Assembly (NCBI GenBank): GCA_009774235.1
Contig: VSNJ01000012.1
Span: 1-47,612, forward strand
Origin: Lachnospiraceae bacterium
GTDB taxonomy: Bacteria > Bacillota > Clostridia > Lachnospirales > Lachnospiraceae
Length of the DNA: 47,612 nucleotides
Reading direction: 5' to 3'
Positions 17,601 through 28,000 of this stretch are shown here, one piece after another. Numbering within the stretch: position 1 is the stretch's first letter; the number at the start of each line of letters is the position of its first letter. Position numbers and translations under genes: made by a program. The notes below the pieces were generated by a model. The model searched no databases, was not told the origin of the DNA, and saw only the letters and a program-made list of their open reading frames with translations.

Positions 17601-20600
17601 AGATTTATGGTGAAGCAAGAAGAAATAAACCGCCTTTAATGATAGGTTCTGCAAAGTCAAATATCGGACATACAGAAGCTGGTTCTGGTATGGCAGCTAT
17701 GATAAAGGTTCTTATGTCTATGGATCATGACGAGATACCTGGAAATCTTAATTTCAATACTCCTAACACATTTATAGACTGGAAAAACAATAATCTAAAA
17801 GTTGTTGCCAAGAACACCGGATGGAAGTCTGATGGCTGTCACCGTTATGCTGGTATAAGCGGATTCGGATTTGGCGGTTCAAATGCCCATATTATTGTTG
17901 AGGACTATTTTGATAGAACTCAGAAAGTATCTGATGTAGGAGAGAAGGGCAGTGACCTTATGCTTAAACTCTCTGCTAAGTCTGAAGCTTCATTGAAAAA
18001 GTATGCTGAAAAATATGTTAACTTCCTTTCAGGGTGTCCAGATGAGGATATTCCTGCTGTACTTAAACTTGCTAACACAAGCCGTGTGGACTATGAGAGC
18101 CGTCTTGTTATTACTGGTGCTGATAGGGAAACTATCATTGCACGTTTGAAGAATTATATAAGCGGACAGGCATCTGATGGTGTATATCATAACGGAAAAG
18201 ACGGTATATCTTATGTTAAGAACCGTACACCTGTATATATGTTCACTGGCCAGGGCTCACAGTATGTAGGTATGGGACGTGGACTCTACGAGAAGTCCAG
18301 AGTATTCGCAGAGAGTATGGATCTTTGTGCTAAGCTGTTCAAGCCATATTTGCTCTGTTCAATAACTGATATGCTTTATGGTGAGAAAGCTTCTGATGAA
18401 AAGGTAAATAAGACTTGTTACTCACAGCCGCTTATATTTGCATTTGAGTATTCACTTAGCAAGTATCTTGAAGCTTGCGGAATTAAGCCAGCAGCAGTTA
18501 TGGGACATAGTATCGGTGAATACGCAGCAGCAGTAGTTTCTGGAGTTATGTCTCTTGAAGATGCTGTTATGGCAGTTGCTATAAGAGGACGTCTTATGGA
18601 TTCTGCTCCTGGTTACGGAAGCATGGGAACATTGTTCGCATCAGAGGAAACAGTAAATGAGCTTATAGCTCCTTATTCTGATAAAGTATCTATTGCAACA
18701 AGAAATGCTGAGGCTAACTTTGTTATTTCTGGTGAGGCAGAGGCAGTAGAAGCTATATTACAAGAAGCTGAGAGCAAGAAGATCGAAACAAGACGTCTTG
18801 TAGTATCTCACGGTTTTCATTCACAGCTTATGGCTCCTATACTTGATGAATTTGAAGATATTATCAGTTCTGTCAAGATAAATGAGCCTGAGATTACTTT
18901 TGTTTCTGCACTCTATGGCAGACCTGTAATATCAGATGAAGAACTTTCCTGTGATTACTGGGTACGTCATATCCGTGAAAAGGTAGATTTCTACAGTGCA
19001 GTAAAGAGTGTTGAGGATAATAAGAACTATATCTTCACTGAGGTAGGTTCACATACCGTTCTTTCTTCACTTTGTAAGCTGATTCTTTCTGAGAAGTCAG
19101 AGATATGTCCTGCACTCAGACGTAAGTATCAGGATAATGCCCAGATAGCAAGTATGCTTGGAATACTCTATGTTTCTGGTATCAATATAGACTGGAACAA
19201 AATAAGCTTTGACGGAATAAAGAATATCGCTAATCATATATTCCTTCCTACATATCCATATGATAAGCAGCATATCTGTGCTGGACTTACATTGGAAAAT
19301 GATAATACAGCTCCTGCAGGTATCGATGGAGATCCACTCCTCGGACAGCATATTGAATCTCCACTCCTTCAGGAGGCAAATATATACCAGCGTCTCTTTG
19401 ACGGACATGAGCCTAAGTTCATGGCAGAGCATATTATTTTCGACAAACCGATATCTCCAGCAGCAGGTCATATGTCCATGCTTATTTCTATGATGAAGAA
19501 GAACAATAAAAATGCTAAAAGATGTATAATCAGAGCCGCAGAATTTCATGCTCCTCTTGCAGTTGAAACTGATGAAACAAGAGTTGTCCAGTTCTGCCAG
19601 ACTAAGCCAGATGCATCCGGAGTAAGTGATGTATCTATAGTCAGTCACTCTGATAATTCTGAGTGGCTCACACATATGGTAGGAAAAGTAGAAGTATCTG
19701 ATGAGTATGCAGTTCCTGAGGAAGAATTTGATGTTAGTGCTGCAGAAAAGCTTGATTTTAAGTTCGATATTGAGGATACTTTATATTCATTAATGCATAG
19801 TTCTGGATTTAAACTTGGAGATACTTTTAGAAGAATAGATAAATATGCATGGGTTGATAAAAATATAGTAAGTTTTCTTAAAGCACCTGAGAGTATTACG
19901 AATGCAGAAGTTTATATTCTTTATCCAGGAATGTTGGATTCAGTTTTTCAAACATTAGTATGCGTAATATTTGAAGAATTTGTCAATAAAAAAAGTGAAA
20001 ATTTTAAGCGTACAGTTATTCCATATTACATTGATAGTTTCGAATATAATTATTGTAAATTTGATAATTTATGGTGTAGAACGAATTCTAGAATAGAAAA
20101 TGATATAATAAATGCTTCTATAGAAGCATTTAATGAAAATGGCGGGCTTGTTATAAGTATAAATGGCTTTATAGGTAAGATCACTGACCGTTCTACTCTA
20201 CTTCGTGAAATGACTAGAAATAAGGAAAAAATGTTCTATCAAGTAAATTGGCAGAATGTCAAGCTTGAAGTAAACAGTGATAATAATACCTCATCTGTAT
20301 GTGTTTTAGCTTCAAATAATGAAGATGCAAAAAGATTTGCAGATAAGTTTGCAGAGTATGGTGCAAAAACTGCATATTCTGTTTACAACAGTGATGGTAA
20401 TGTAGATTCTTGTATAGAAACATTCAGATCACTTGCTTCTGGCTCAGATAATGACAAGTGCAAGCTGATGTTTATCTGCGGTGCTGAAAAAGCTGATGAT
20501 ACTTACATTTATGTAAGAAATTCTTTTGAGGTAGTAAAGACTATTCAGGCAGATGATGAACTGAGCGGAAAGACTGAAATTCATTTCCTTACTCTCAATG

Positions 20601-22018
20601 CAAACAGTGTTGAAGATAATGAGGGAGCTGATCCTTCTGATTCACTAGTATGGGGCTTTGTAAAGAGTGCCCGTGTAGAACACGGAGAAATGTTCGGCGG
20701 TATAGTTGATACTGATGAAAAGAACTTCAATGAGCTTTCAGATTTACTGATAAATGCACTTTCTGAAAAAAGTGATGAAGAAGTAAGTCTACGCAATGAC
20801 AAGATGTTCATTTCCAGACTTGTTAAGGCTGAAAATACATCAAAGCTTACATCTGAACCGGTACAGTTAAGTGAAACTGCTTCATATCTTATCACTGGTG
20901 GTACAGGAATGCTAGGTCAGATATATACAGAACAGCTTCTTGGTCATGGAGTTAAGAATATTGTTCTTGTTTGTAGAAAGCAGCCTTCTGATAAGGTAAT
21001 GGAAAATCTCAACAGAATGAAATCTGAATATAATGCTGACATTACAGTTGAGTATTGTGATTTGAATGAACTTTCAAATGCAAAAGGGCTTATTGCACGT
21101 CTGGCTTCAAATGGCAAGACTGTAAAGGGTATAGTACATTGTGCCGGAGTACTCCGTGATATGCCTATAAGCAGTATGACATGGGAGAATTTCCAGTTTG
21201 TACTTGAACCAAAGACTAAGGGAATACGTAATATCGTAAATGCGGCAGGCAAGGATAATCTTGATTTTGTTATAATGCTTTCATCTGTTGCTTCTATATT
21301 TGGAAACTATGGTCAGAGTAATTACTCAGCTGCAAATAATTTTCTTAATGGTTATGCTGCACAGCTCAATTCAGAGGGCGTTAATGCATATCTAGTATGC
21401 TGGGGACCCTGGCAAGGTGGCGGTATGGCTTCCGGAAACCAGAGTATCGATAGAAATCTAAATAGAATGGGTATAGAATCCTTCTCACCTGAGCTTGGCA
21501 GAGAAATAATTGGTTCACTTTTAGATAAGCCAAGAAAACATGTTGTGGTAGCTGATGTGAACTGGAAGCAGTATGCTGGGAATGTAGGAAAGGCTCAGAC
21601 AGAACATTTCATCGTAGAACTTATTGATAAGTCAAATGATGATGATGTAGTATCAGATTCAGATACTGGAAAGTTCCTTGAAGAACTTAAAGCATTGTCA
21701 CAGGATGGAAGAAAAGAAGTTCTTCTTGAAAAATTACAAAAGATATGCAGTGACATAATGGGATTCCAGGGTGATCAGAAACTGGATCCATATTTATCAA
21801 TCAGTGAACAAGGAGCAGATTCGCTGATGACATTCACGATGAGATCAAACATAAATAAATTACTTGGAACAGAGCTGGCGGTATCAGTATTATTCAATTA
21901 TCCGTCACTTGACCAGCTGACAGATCACTTGCTGGAAGATGTTTTTAGTTTCGAGGAAGAAGAACAGGATGAGGATATAGATGATCTGCTCGAATCAATA
22001 AATAAATTAACTGGATAA
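14627..22018 (+). CDS. Type I PKS: AMP-ligase/ACP loading module + KS-AT-DH-KR-ACP
   Basis: This is a 2463-residue megasynthase. Domains: FAAL-like acyl-AMP ligase (about 1-560, YSSGSTGTPKG near 157-167, C-terminal GSGKTKR); ACP1 (about 570-645, Ser606 in YGIVSAEI); KS (about 665-1090, Cys840 in DTACSSS, plus VETHGTGT and NIGHTEAGSG); AT (about 1200-1530, Ser1295 in GHSIGEY, specificity motif SHGFHSQLM, malonyl-like); DH (about 1555-1840, His1602, Asp1771 in GMLDSVFQ, the usual HxxxG glycine replaced by Asp); KR (catalytic part about 2085-2280, GGTGMLG at 2091, Tyr2233, VLRD giving a B-type prediction); ACP2 (Ser2399). No ER is present, so it should load a carboxylic acid, extend it once and leave a 2,3-alkene. 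The acidic C-terminus after 2440 is a likely docking tail. The acid substrate cannot be read from the sequence. Confidence 0.92.
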   Translation: MNLENIFGNLIYGSGKGITFTHEDRDDEFYSYDELRKQSAKLSAYLKKNGVKRGDEVLVHSIDLKCFITSMWACFHGGYIAVPIDNGSNDTKAQTIKYILDSMKAPCVICDSVSKEYYPEEYADRVFDITGIDLETVDVVCEPSVSIKPEDMAYIQYSSGSTGTPKGTALSFGNIVTDAQSVAKRCRVNKDDVIVVWQPLTHCYGILAFHFTPLILGCDQVLIPTDDYIKDPMVWARKVDQYRGTMSGMIPFAVKKFINYYRQINETFNWDLSSLKVVIVGGEQVDKKVCDQFLDILEKYNADRHLLVPGYGLTEATAVASLHDNTRFIKEYYVRIGTIGIGNKVESDIRQNDSTGFISLGPPLDCMTAKIVDEEDNDLDENTIGKLVISGGNISLGSYNKGKVTPLKELKNGWLDTGDLAFISDGNIMIVGRSKEMLVVNGMKFAVSDIENIVMDTVQGIYTKIAACNGFSKTKSTEQVYVFIEAGISLENAEERSVFLKYRDLVRKNVFEKTGLLIENVFPIVEIPTTGSGKTKRIELSNQVNQGFWYECEKQIEKVMQSEKNTGVDKMSIEKVRSIIKDIISGSTKLPVDDIDIQFHDYGIVSAEIPRVVKEINERFGTNIEVSVIFNYPNIRKLADFVYENMNSKTVEQVVNVKVDNSGKSNKLAVVGMSCRYPGGANSIDEFWKVLEEGIDGIVDIPEDRWELERYYDSDKTVPGKMYCCKGGFLNTDIYGFDTKLFNMSPKEAMAVAPEHKMLLELTLEAYENGNLNIAGYNGTNTGVFIGISTNEYTVSNLYSGDYKKIDAYALTGTCYSTCCGRISYTFGFEGPCLAVDTACSSSLTALQVACQSLKDNQSDTAVVGGINLMLTPAPNIGFSKLQATSSEGHCKSFDDSADGYGRSEGAGVIIIKRLEDAERDNDKIFGVIRAAAINQDGKSNGLTAPSGAAQEKVIRKALKEAGIDAGMVSYVETHGTGTKLGDPIEAGALTKIYGEARRNKPPLMIGSAKSNIGHTEAGSGMAAMIKVLMSMDHDEIPGNLNFNTPNTFIDWKNNNLKVVAKNTGWKSDGCHRYAGISGFGFGGSNAHIIVEDYFDRTQKVSDVGEKGSDLMLKLSAKSEASLKKYAEKYVNFLSGCPDEDIPAVLKLANTSRVDYESRLVITGADRETIIARLKNYISGQASDGVYHNGKDGISYVKNRTPVYMFTGQGSQYVGMGRGLYEKSRVFAESMDLCAKLFKPYLLCSITDMLYGEKASDEKVNKTCYSQPLIFAFEYSLSKYLEACGIKPAAVMGHSIGEYAAAVVSGVMSLEDAVMAVAIRGRLMDSAPGYGSMGTLFASEETVNELIAPYSDKVSIATRNAEANFVISGEAEAVEAILQEAESKKIETRRLVVSHGFHSQLMAPILDEFEDIISSVKINEPEITFVSALYGRPVISDEELSCDYWVRHIREKVDFYSAVKSVEDNKNYIFTEVGSHTVLSSLCKLILSEKSEICPALRRKYQDNAQIASMLGILYVSGINIDWNKISFDGIKNIANHIFLPTYPYDKQHICAGLTLENDNTAPAGIDGDPLLGQHIESPLLQEANIYQRLFDGHEPKFMAEHIIFDKPISPAAGHMSMLISMMKKNNKNAKRCIIRAAEFHAPLAVETDETRVVQFCQTKPDASGVSDVSIVSHSDNSEWLTHMVGKVEVSDEYAVPEEEFDVSAAEKLDFKFDIEDTLYSLMHSSGFKLGDTFRRIDKYAWVDKNIVSFLKAPESITNAEVYILYPGMLDSVFQTLVCVIFEEFVNKKSENFKRTVIPYYIDSFEYNYCKFDNLWCRTNSRIENDIINASIEAFNENGGLVISINGFIGKITDRSTLLREMTRNKEKMFYQVNWQNVKLEVNSDNNTSSVCVLASNNEDAKRFADKFAEYGAKTAYSVYNSDGNVDSCIETFRSLASGSDNDKCKLMFICGAEKADDTYIYVRNSFEVVKTIQADDELSGKTEIHFLTLNANSVEDNEGADPSDSLVWGFVKSARVEHGEMFGGIVDTDEKNFNELSDLLINALSEKSDEEVSLRNDKMFISRLVKAENTSKLTSEPVQLSETASYLITGGTGMLGQIYTEQLLGHGVKNIVLVCRKQPSDKVMENLNRMKSEYNADITVEYCDLNELSNAKGLIARLASNGKTVKGIVHCAGVLRDMPISSMTWENFQFVLEPKTKGIRNIVNAAGKDNLDFVIMLSSVASIFGNYGQSNYSAANNFLNGYAAQLNSEGVNAYLVCWGPWQGGGMASGNQSIDRNLNRMGIESFSPELGREIIGSLLDKPRKHVVVADVNWKQYAGNVGKAQTEHFIVELIDKSNDDDVVSDSDTGKFLEELKALSQDGRKEVLLEKLQKICSDIMGFQGDQKLDPYLSISEQGADSLMTFTMRSNINKLLGTELAVSVLFNYPSLDQLTDHLLEDVFSFEEEEQDEDIDDLLESINKLTG

Positions 22019-22037
22019 TCAAGAGGGTGTAACGTAC

Positions 22038-25000
22038 ATGAGTGAGGCAATCTCAAAGAATAAAGAAGCAGTTTACAAAGAAGCTTTGCAGAAAGCTAAA
22101 AATAAAATTGAACAATTACAGGCTGAAAATGCACAGCTTAATTTCGGAAACAAAAAGTGTGAAATAGCTGTTACTGGATATTCATGTCGGTTTCCGAGTG
22201 GAGCTAACAGTCCAGAAGAGTACTGGAAGCGTCTTGCAGACGGATTTGACGCAGTAAGTGAAATAAAGCGTTTTGATGTTGATTCTGTTTATGATCCACA
22301 GCCAGGAGTTTTAGGAAAAATGGCAACAAGATCTGCCTCATTCTTGGACGTTAACATAAAAGAATTTGATAATATTCACTTTAATATTTCAGCAGTAGAG
22401 GCAAAATCGCTTGATCCCCAGTACAGACTTCTTATGGAAGTCTGCTGGGAAGCACTTCTTGATGCAGGAGAAGATCCTGAAAGATTAAAGAATAGTAAAA
22501 CAGGTGTATTTATAGGCATCGATTCGTATGATTATTCTTTGAATGAATTTAATAAAGATGAATATAACGAAGTTGGATCTTATACTATTATGGGAGTATC
22601 ACAACATGCAGCGGCAGGACGTATCAGTTATTATTATGATTGGAAAGGTCCAGCAATGGTATGTAATACTGCTTGTTCCTCTTCATTATCAGCACTAAAT
22701 TGTGCTGTAAGCAGTTTAAAAAACGGACAGTGTGATATGGTTGTAGTAGGCGGTGTAAATCTGCTGTTATCTCCTGTTGGATTTATTGGACTTTCACAGT
22801 TTAATGCTATTTCACCTGATGGAAGATGTAAGACTTTTGATGTATCAGCAGACGGATTCGGCCGTGGAGAAGGTTGTGGTGTAATCGTACTTAAGAGACT
22901 TAATGATGCCGAAAAACAGGGAAGAAATATCAGAGCAGTAGTAAAAGGAATATATGCAGGTCAGGATGGTAAGTCAAATGGCTTTTATGCCCCTAATGGA
23001 AAAGCAGAGCAGAGAGTAATAGAGAATGCTATAGAAAATGCTATGGTATCTGTGGATAATATAGATTATGTAGAAACTCACGGAACAGGTACTGTTCTTG
23101 GTGACATTATCGAGTCACAAGCTCTCTGTGGAGCTTTCAAAAAGAAGAAAAATAAGCTGAAGATAGGTTCAGTGAAGTCGAATATGGGACATCTTGAAGC
23201 GGCTTCTGGAATGGCAAGTATTATCAAGGTACTGCTTTCTATGAAGCATCATATGCTCCCACCAAGCATCAACATTAAGCAGCTTAATCCTGAAATTAAC
23301 TGGAATAAGCTTGAAGTTGTACGTTCGCTTACAGAGTGGAAAAAGGAAGATGGTTCACCATTAGTAGCTGGTATTAGTTCCTTTGGTATCAGCGGTGCAT
23401 TGGTGCATACTATATTTGAGTCATACGATAAAAACGAAAATACAGAAAAACTTCCTCAGATACCATGTTCACTTCTTACAGTTTCAGCAAAGAATGAAAA
23501 GGAGCTTCGTGCGTCTGTAGAAGCTGCAAAGGATTTTATTGAAGAAAATCCAGAAAAGTTCAGTGATATTATATATTCAATGCAGAAATGCAGAAGCACT
23601 CTGCCGATAAAATACGCAGTATGTGGTAAGGACAGCGCCTCACTTTGTGCTGAGATACAGTCATCATTGGACAGCGAAGAAGTGTATAGCTTATATTCCA
23701 AAGAGCCGGCTGCAAAGAAGCATAAGATAGCATTCCTTTTCACAGGACAAGGGGCTATTTATAAAGATATTGCTATCGGGCTTTACAACGGTTCACCAGT
23801 TTACCGCAAGTACTTTGATCTTTGCTGTGAGCTTTTCAGCAAAACACTTTCAGTATCTATACATGATGCAGTGTTTGGTGATAATGAAGATTGGGTAAAA
23901 CGTGCAATATATTCACAGGCTGTAACATTCAGTGTAGAATATTCACTTTACCAGTACTGGAAATCACTTGGTATAGAGCCTGATATAATGCTTGGTCATA
24001 GCATAGGTGAATATGCAGCAGCTTGTGCATCTGGAGTTATGACTCTCGAAGATGTGGTACAGATGATCTCATGGCGTGGACAGATGATGGATTCTGTAGA
24101 ACCTATCGGAAAGATGATGGGCATCCTTTCAGACTGCAGCTCAGTAGAAGCAGCTATTGCTGAAAGTGGTACTCAGAATGTCGGAGTCGCTGCATGTAAT
24201 GCAGATAATAATGTTACACTTGCCGGAATTGCGGATTCAGTAGATGATGTAGTAAATTGTCTTCAGAAGAAAAAAAGAGTTTTTGTCAATGACCTGAATA
24301 TCCCATATCCTTTCCATACAAAGTTGATGTCACATTATGAAGCTGATTATTCAGCTAAAGTGGAGAAGATAAGTTTAAGCAAACCGGATAAAACTATCGT
24401 ATCTACGATTACAGCGGATAATGATGGTATCGTATTTGCTGACAGTCATTATTGGGCTGGACATCTTTCTAAGACAGTCCGTTTTGCAGAAGCAATACGT
24501 AAAGTCAAAGAGCTTGGAGCAGATATATATATAGAAATAGGTGGAACAGCAACACTTACCGGACTTACTGGACAGTGTTTAGAAATAAGCGATGATATGC
24601 TTTTCCTTCCGTCACTGAGGAAAGGCAAGAGTGCATATGCACAGATCTCAGAAACAATCCAACAGCTTTATTTGAATGGTATTGAAATCTTTTATGATGC
24701 ACTTTATGCTGGATTCAAACACTCATATATAGAGCTTTATCCATATCAGTTCCAGAGGAAAGAATTCTGGTTAGAGAATAAACAAGACAGTGACAAGGTA
24801 CTGTCAAAAACAATAGTTGAAAGTGAGAAAGTTGTTATGTCAAAGGAACAGAAACAAGAAAATAAAGTAAACAGAGTAAAGGAAAAGATTCTTAACGATA
24901 TAAAGATGATAACCGGAAATGATGTAGAGGATATCAGAACAGATCAAGAGTTATTTTCGCTTGGTTTGGATTCAATTATGTTGCTTACACTTGGAAAGAA

Positions 25001-28000
25001 GATAGAGAGCAGCTTTAATTTAGAGATACCTATGGAGATATTCTTTACAGAGCTGAATACTATAGATGCACTTGCAGAGTATTTGGCAAAAAATCAGGCA
25101 GATATGCCAGAAGAAGTACCAGCAGAAACAACTCCGTTACAGTCACCAGCTAAAGTGAAAACAATGGTTAACGCCTCTGGAATTCCTGCATCTGTACCTG
25201 TTTACAATGTTCCTGCGGTTAATGCTCCTATTGCCAACGGTGATGATATATCTTCACTTTTTAACAGACAGCTTTCAATTATGCAGGAGCAGCTTTCAGT
25301 TATGAAGATGCTTGGAGGACAGATGCCTGTTGGACAGATAGTCCAGGCTGCTCCAGCAGTTCAGGATAAAGCAGAAGTTTCTAAAAAAACAGTAAAGAAA
25401 ATGGATACTTCTTTCTATAAACCATATCATAAGCAGAACTATAAGGCAGCAGATACAAGTCTTACTGGCAGCAGAGCAGAATATGTGGATAATATAATAG
25501 AAAAGTATACCAAAAAAATGCCAACATCTAAAGAATATCTGTCTAAATATATCTTTATAAATGCAAATGAAAGACATAATTCTGGATTTAAGCGTGAATT
25601 CAAGGAAATGTTCTATCAGGTACTTGCAAAAGATGCACATGGTTCACATATAGTTGACTTTGATGGAAATGATTTTATAGATCTTACAATGGGATTTGGT
25701 GTAAACTTCTTTGGCTATGCACCTGAATTTGTTACAGAGGCAGTAGGCGAAGAATTAAAACATGGATTTGCTATAAGTGCACATAATAAGAAGACTGGAG
25801 AAGTTGCAGCACTTATTTCTGAGCTTACAGGAAAAGAGAGAGTAAATTTTTGTAATTCAGGAACAGAGGCTGATATGTTTGCTATAAGAATAGCAAGAGC
25901 AACAACAGGAAAGAAAAAGATAGTATTTTTTGGCGGAGCATATCATGGAACTGCAGACGGACTTCTTGGATTGCCGGTTTACAATGAAGATGGCTCGATA
26001 TCAACGACATCTGTAATTCCGGGAATAACAGATGGATCAGTATCAGATCTTATTATTCTTGGATATAACTCACAGGTATCACTTGATTATATAACAGAGT
26101 ATTCAGATGAGATAGCAGGTATAATTGTTGAAACGGTGCAGAGCAGACGGCCTGATCTTCAGCCAAAAGAATTTCTTCATAAGTTAAGAAAAATAACACA
26201 AGAAAAAAATATTGCTCTTATATTTGATGAAGTTATAACTGGATTCAGAATATGTGCAGGCGGGGCAGAAGAGTGTTTTGGCGTGAAGGCAGATATGGTA
26301 ACATATGGTAAAGTAGTTGGCGGCGGAATGCCTATAGGAGTCATTGCAGGTTCGGCAAGATTTATGAATAGTGTTGATGGTGGTGCATGGAAATTTGGAG
26401 ATGATTCTGTACCGGAGTATGAAAATCAAAGAACAATCGTTATGGGTACTTTCTGTCATCATCCTCTTACCATGGCAGCAGCATACGCAACATTGTCGCA
26501 CATAAAGGCGGAAAAGGATACGATTTATCCTGAGGTCAATAAAAAAGCAGAATACTTTATAAATACTCTTAATAAATACTTTGAAGAGGAAAATGTTCCA
26601 TTCCATATGGTGAATTTCGGAACATTGTTCAGATTTGTTATACCTAAGAAATATGAAATATTCTTTTATTCAATGATAACCAAAGGAATATTTGTCTGGG
26701 CAGGAAGGAACTGCTTCTTATGTACAGAACATACAAATGAGGAAATTGAACGTATTATTTCTGCAGTAAAGGAAACGATATGTGAAATGAAGGAAGCAGG
26801 TTTTTTTCCTGAATCTTTCACACTGAAAGCAGGCACAGGTGTGGAAGATAAAAAAGTGTCAGCAGATGGGGTAATAACTAAGCCAGCATCGTTAATTCAG
26901 CAGCGTCTGTATATTGAGTTGAAAGTAAATGAGGAAGATCCATTTGATATAGTTTCTGCTTATTTATCAAGAAAAAAAATAGATGAGGAAAGGCTTGAAA
27001 AAGTAGTAAACGAAATAGTTCAGAGGCATGAAGTTCTGAGAGCTTCATTTTTAGAAGAGGATGGACAACTTGTAATGAAAATACAACCATCCTGTAAGAT
27101 AACGATAAACAAGATGGAGTCTTCTGAAGATCATGTGAAACTAATTCAAAAATCTATAAAACAGTTTGATCTTTCTAAAGCCCCTCTTTTTGAGGTAATA
27201 CTTGTAAAACATGGCGAAGAAAATATTCTTATATTCCATTTCCATCATATTGTAGCTGATGGAATGTCAATGGATATATTCAATAGAGAATTTACTTCGC
27301 TTTATCATAACGAAAATTTGCCTGAATTAAAGAAGCAATATTCGGGATATGTTGATTATGAAAAACAGAAAATGACAGAAGAATGGCTGAAAGACAGAAG
27401 AGAATTCTGGATAAACGAATTACAGGATTGTGTTACACGACTTCCTCTTCCATATGACAAATATCCGGAAAAAGGTACAATGGCTGGTTCAACTTATGTT
27501 GACTATATTCAGAAAGATGAATTAGCATATTTGAAAGCAACAGCTAAAAAACAAGGAGTTTCATTGTTTATGATACTTCTTTCTGTTATTGATGTTGTTC
27601 TTCATAAAATATCTGGGGAAAATAATTTTGTAGTCTCGACTCCGGTTACAACAAAGTTTGCAGGTGGATTTGAAGACAACATAGGAATGTTTACCAATAC
27701 AATGGCTCTTGGATGTCATATAGAACCATCTGAAAGTTTTGTCAAGCTTTTAAGAGATATAAAGAAGATGAGCCTTACTGCATATAGTAAGTCGGACTAT
27801 CCGTATAATATGCTTGTAAATGATATTGATGCAAGAGGAGAAAGAGCAATTAATGTAGCTTTTGTATATGAAAATACTGACGGAAGAGATCCAAATCACA
27901 TAAATGGACTTGAACTAGATAATATACCATTTATTAAACCGGTTCAGGAGAATGAACTGCTTTTTGAGTGCCTTGAAAAAAGTGGTGTTATTGAAATACA

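Noticed and set aside
19097..19675. 192-codon minus-strand frame opposite the PKS DH domain
   Set aside because: The plus-strand frame encodes a clear DH domain; the antisense product is Cys- and Ile-rich low-complexity sequence without motifs.
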